This document shows positions 15,522 through 16,336 of a stretch of 16,336 nucleotides of DNA, in pieces. This DNA comes from UMGS1124 sp045541255. Lineage in GTDB: Bacteria; Bacillota_I; Bacilli_A; RF39; UBA660. The notes beneath the pieces were generated by a model. It was not told the DNA's origin and made no database searches. It saw only the letters and a list, made by a program, of their open reading frames with translations. The translations under genes were made by a program, and so were the position numbers. The DNA lies in contig JAZQIU010000049.1 in NCBI GenBank assembly GCA_045541255.1, forward strand, positions 1-16,336, read 5' to 3'. The stretch's first letter is position 1, and the number at the start of each line of letters is the position of its first letter.

Positions 15522-16336
15522 TTACTTTCTAGAAATTAACCTTTTTTCTGTTAATCTATTTCCATAATTTTTAATTATGAAATTCATATTCATATCTTTC
15601 CATATTTCTAAATATTTTTCATTAATATTTATAAACTCTTCTGTTACAACTATATTAGATATATCCATAAACATATTATAGTTATTTGTTTCTCTACTAT
15701 CATTTACTTCTATATATATATCTATTTCATTACTTTTCATTGTATTTATAAATTCATAATCATTTATAATCTCATCATAATCAACAAGAAATTTTATTTT
15801 ACTATTTATAACTTTGTTTCTATTTAATAATAATTTTCTTATACTTTCGTCCATTAAATGATTTTTCTTTATTGGAAATAATATTGTATAATCTAAGCCA
15901 TTTTTTAATAATTTAAACATTGTATAATATGCAATATCATAAGATATACCACACAAAATACTATTTACATTAATTTTTTCATTAACAATATTAATATCTC
16001 TATATTCATATTCATTTAAAGCTTCAATTTTATATTCGTATATAGCTTTATAACAATTATTATCTTTGTTTATACTCATATAAATATTATGACTATCTTT
16101 ATTATTTAAGTTATTAATATAATCATTAAATTTATTATTTTCTTTTACAGCTTCTTTAATATTATTAATAAGATTTACTAAATCTTTTTCTCTTTTAAAT
16201 CTTATACGAGCAAAATTATCAATAATATTATTTATAACTTTTTCTATCTTTTTAGGAGTATCTATATTAATAATATCTTTTTCATATAAAGTTAAGGCTA
16301 CATATATTAGTATTGTTAAATATAATATAGACCCTT
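15522..16336 (-). CDS. Unrecognised protein of the AAA+/DUF2357 operon, 5' end beyond window
   Basis: The frame is open from the right edge of the window to the stop at 15522, about 270 codons. The ATG at 16079 is therefore internal and the true start lies outside. I do not recognise a family. The first visible residues are hydrophobic (ILYLTILIYVALTLYEK) and may be a membrane helix or a buried helix. A lysine-rich helical stretch follows (KKIEKVINNIIDNFARIRFK). The remainder alternates strands and helices (SKIKFLVDYDEIINDYEFI, EIDIYIEVND) and ends in a basic tail (RLTEKRLISRK). It is very rich in Asn, Ile and Lys. It lies 13 bases upstream of the AAA+ gene in the same direction, so a functional link is likely, but its role is unknown. 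Confidence 0.75.
   Translation of the reverse strand, partial: GSILYLTILIYVALTLYEKDIINIDTPKKIEKVINNIIDNFARIRFKREKDLVNLINNIKEAVKENNKFNDYINNLNNKDSHNIYMSINKDNNCYKAIYEYKIEALNEYEYRDINIVNEKINVNSILCGISYDIAYYTMFKLLKNGLDYTILFPIKKNHLMDESIRKLLLNRNKVINSKIKFLVDYDEIINDYEFINTMKSNEIDIYIEVNDSRETNNYNMFMDISNIVVTEEFININEKYLEIWKDMNMNFIIKNYGNRLTEKRLISRK

Noticed and set aside
1..16336. Mycoplasma-type code with TGA as tryptophan
   Set aside because: Tryptophans are TGG throughout and a TGA stop ends the 919-1281 gene at a sensible point overlapping the next start.

Overview
The window is very AT-rich DNA in the standard genetic code: tryptophans are encoded by TGG, and TGA ends the small gene at 919-1278. Gene content is that of a Gram-positive Bacilli-type genome: ComN, a Rel (p)ppGpp enzyme, Dtd, RNase J, a GerMN-domain protein, and classical sigma-A promoters and AGGAGG-type ribosome binding sites. 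The base composition and gene mix look like an uncultured gut Bacilli/Erysipelotrichales or RF39-like lineage. That placement is an inference, because no rRNA gene is present.

Layout from left to right. (1) 2-646, plus strand: the 3' end of a tandem GerMN-domain gene, cut by the window edge. It faces a minus-strand operon across a shared hairpin. (2) 681-4146, minus strand, read right to left: comN, rel, dtd, an unknown 120-aa gene and a DUF1653 gene, with gaps or overlaps of a few bases and a promoter at 4171-4199. The order comN-rel-dtd resembles the comN/relA/dtd neighbourhood in Bacillus. (3) 4227-5753, minus: a single-gene unit for a large cytoplasmic transglutaminase-like protein. (4) 5840-7354, minus: a type IV pilin-like protein carrying a von Willebrand A domain. 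(5) 7439-8335, minus: endonuclease IV. (6) 8434-11491, plus: a small four-helix membrane protein, RNase J and a ZIP metal transporter, each followed by a hairpin terminator. (7) 11533-12834, minus: a single-pass surface protein with eleven calcium-loop-like repeats. (8) 12910-16336, minus: an operon encoding an unknown protein (continuing past the right edge), a membrane-anchored McrB-like AAA+ ATPase and a DUF2357 protein.

Housekeeping functions (stringent response, tRNA proofreading, RNA decay, DNA repair, zinc uptake) alternate with less familiar ones. The points most worth following are the nuclease-less, membrane-tethered AAA+/DUF2357 operon, the pilin-vWA fusion, the calcium-repeat surface protein, and a Rel enzyme whose hydrolase motif is altered at three conserved acidic positions while its synthetase motifs are intact. 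There are no RNA genes, mobile elements or CRISPR arrays, and no gene-free stretch longer than about 110 bases.
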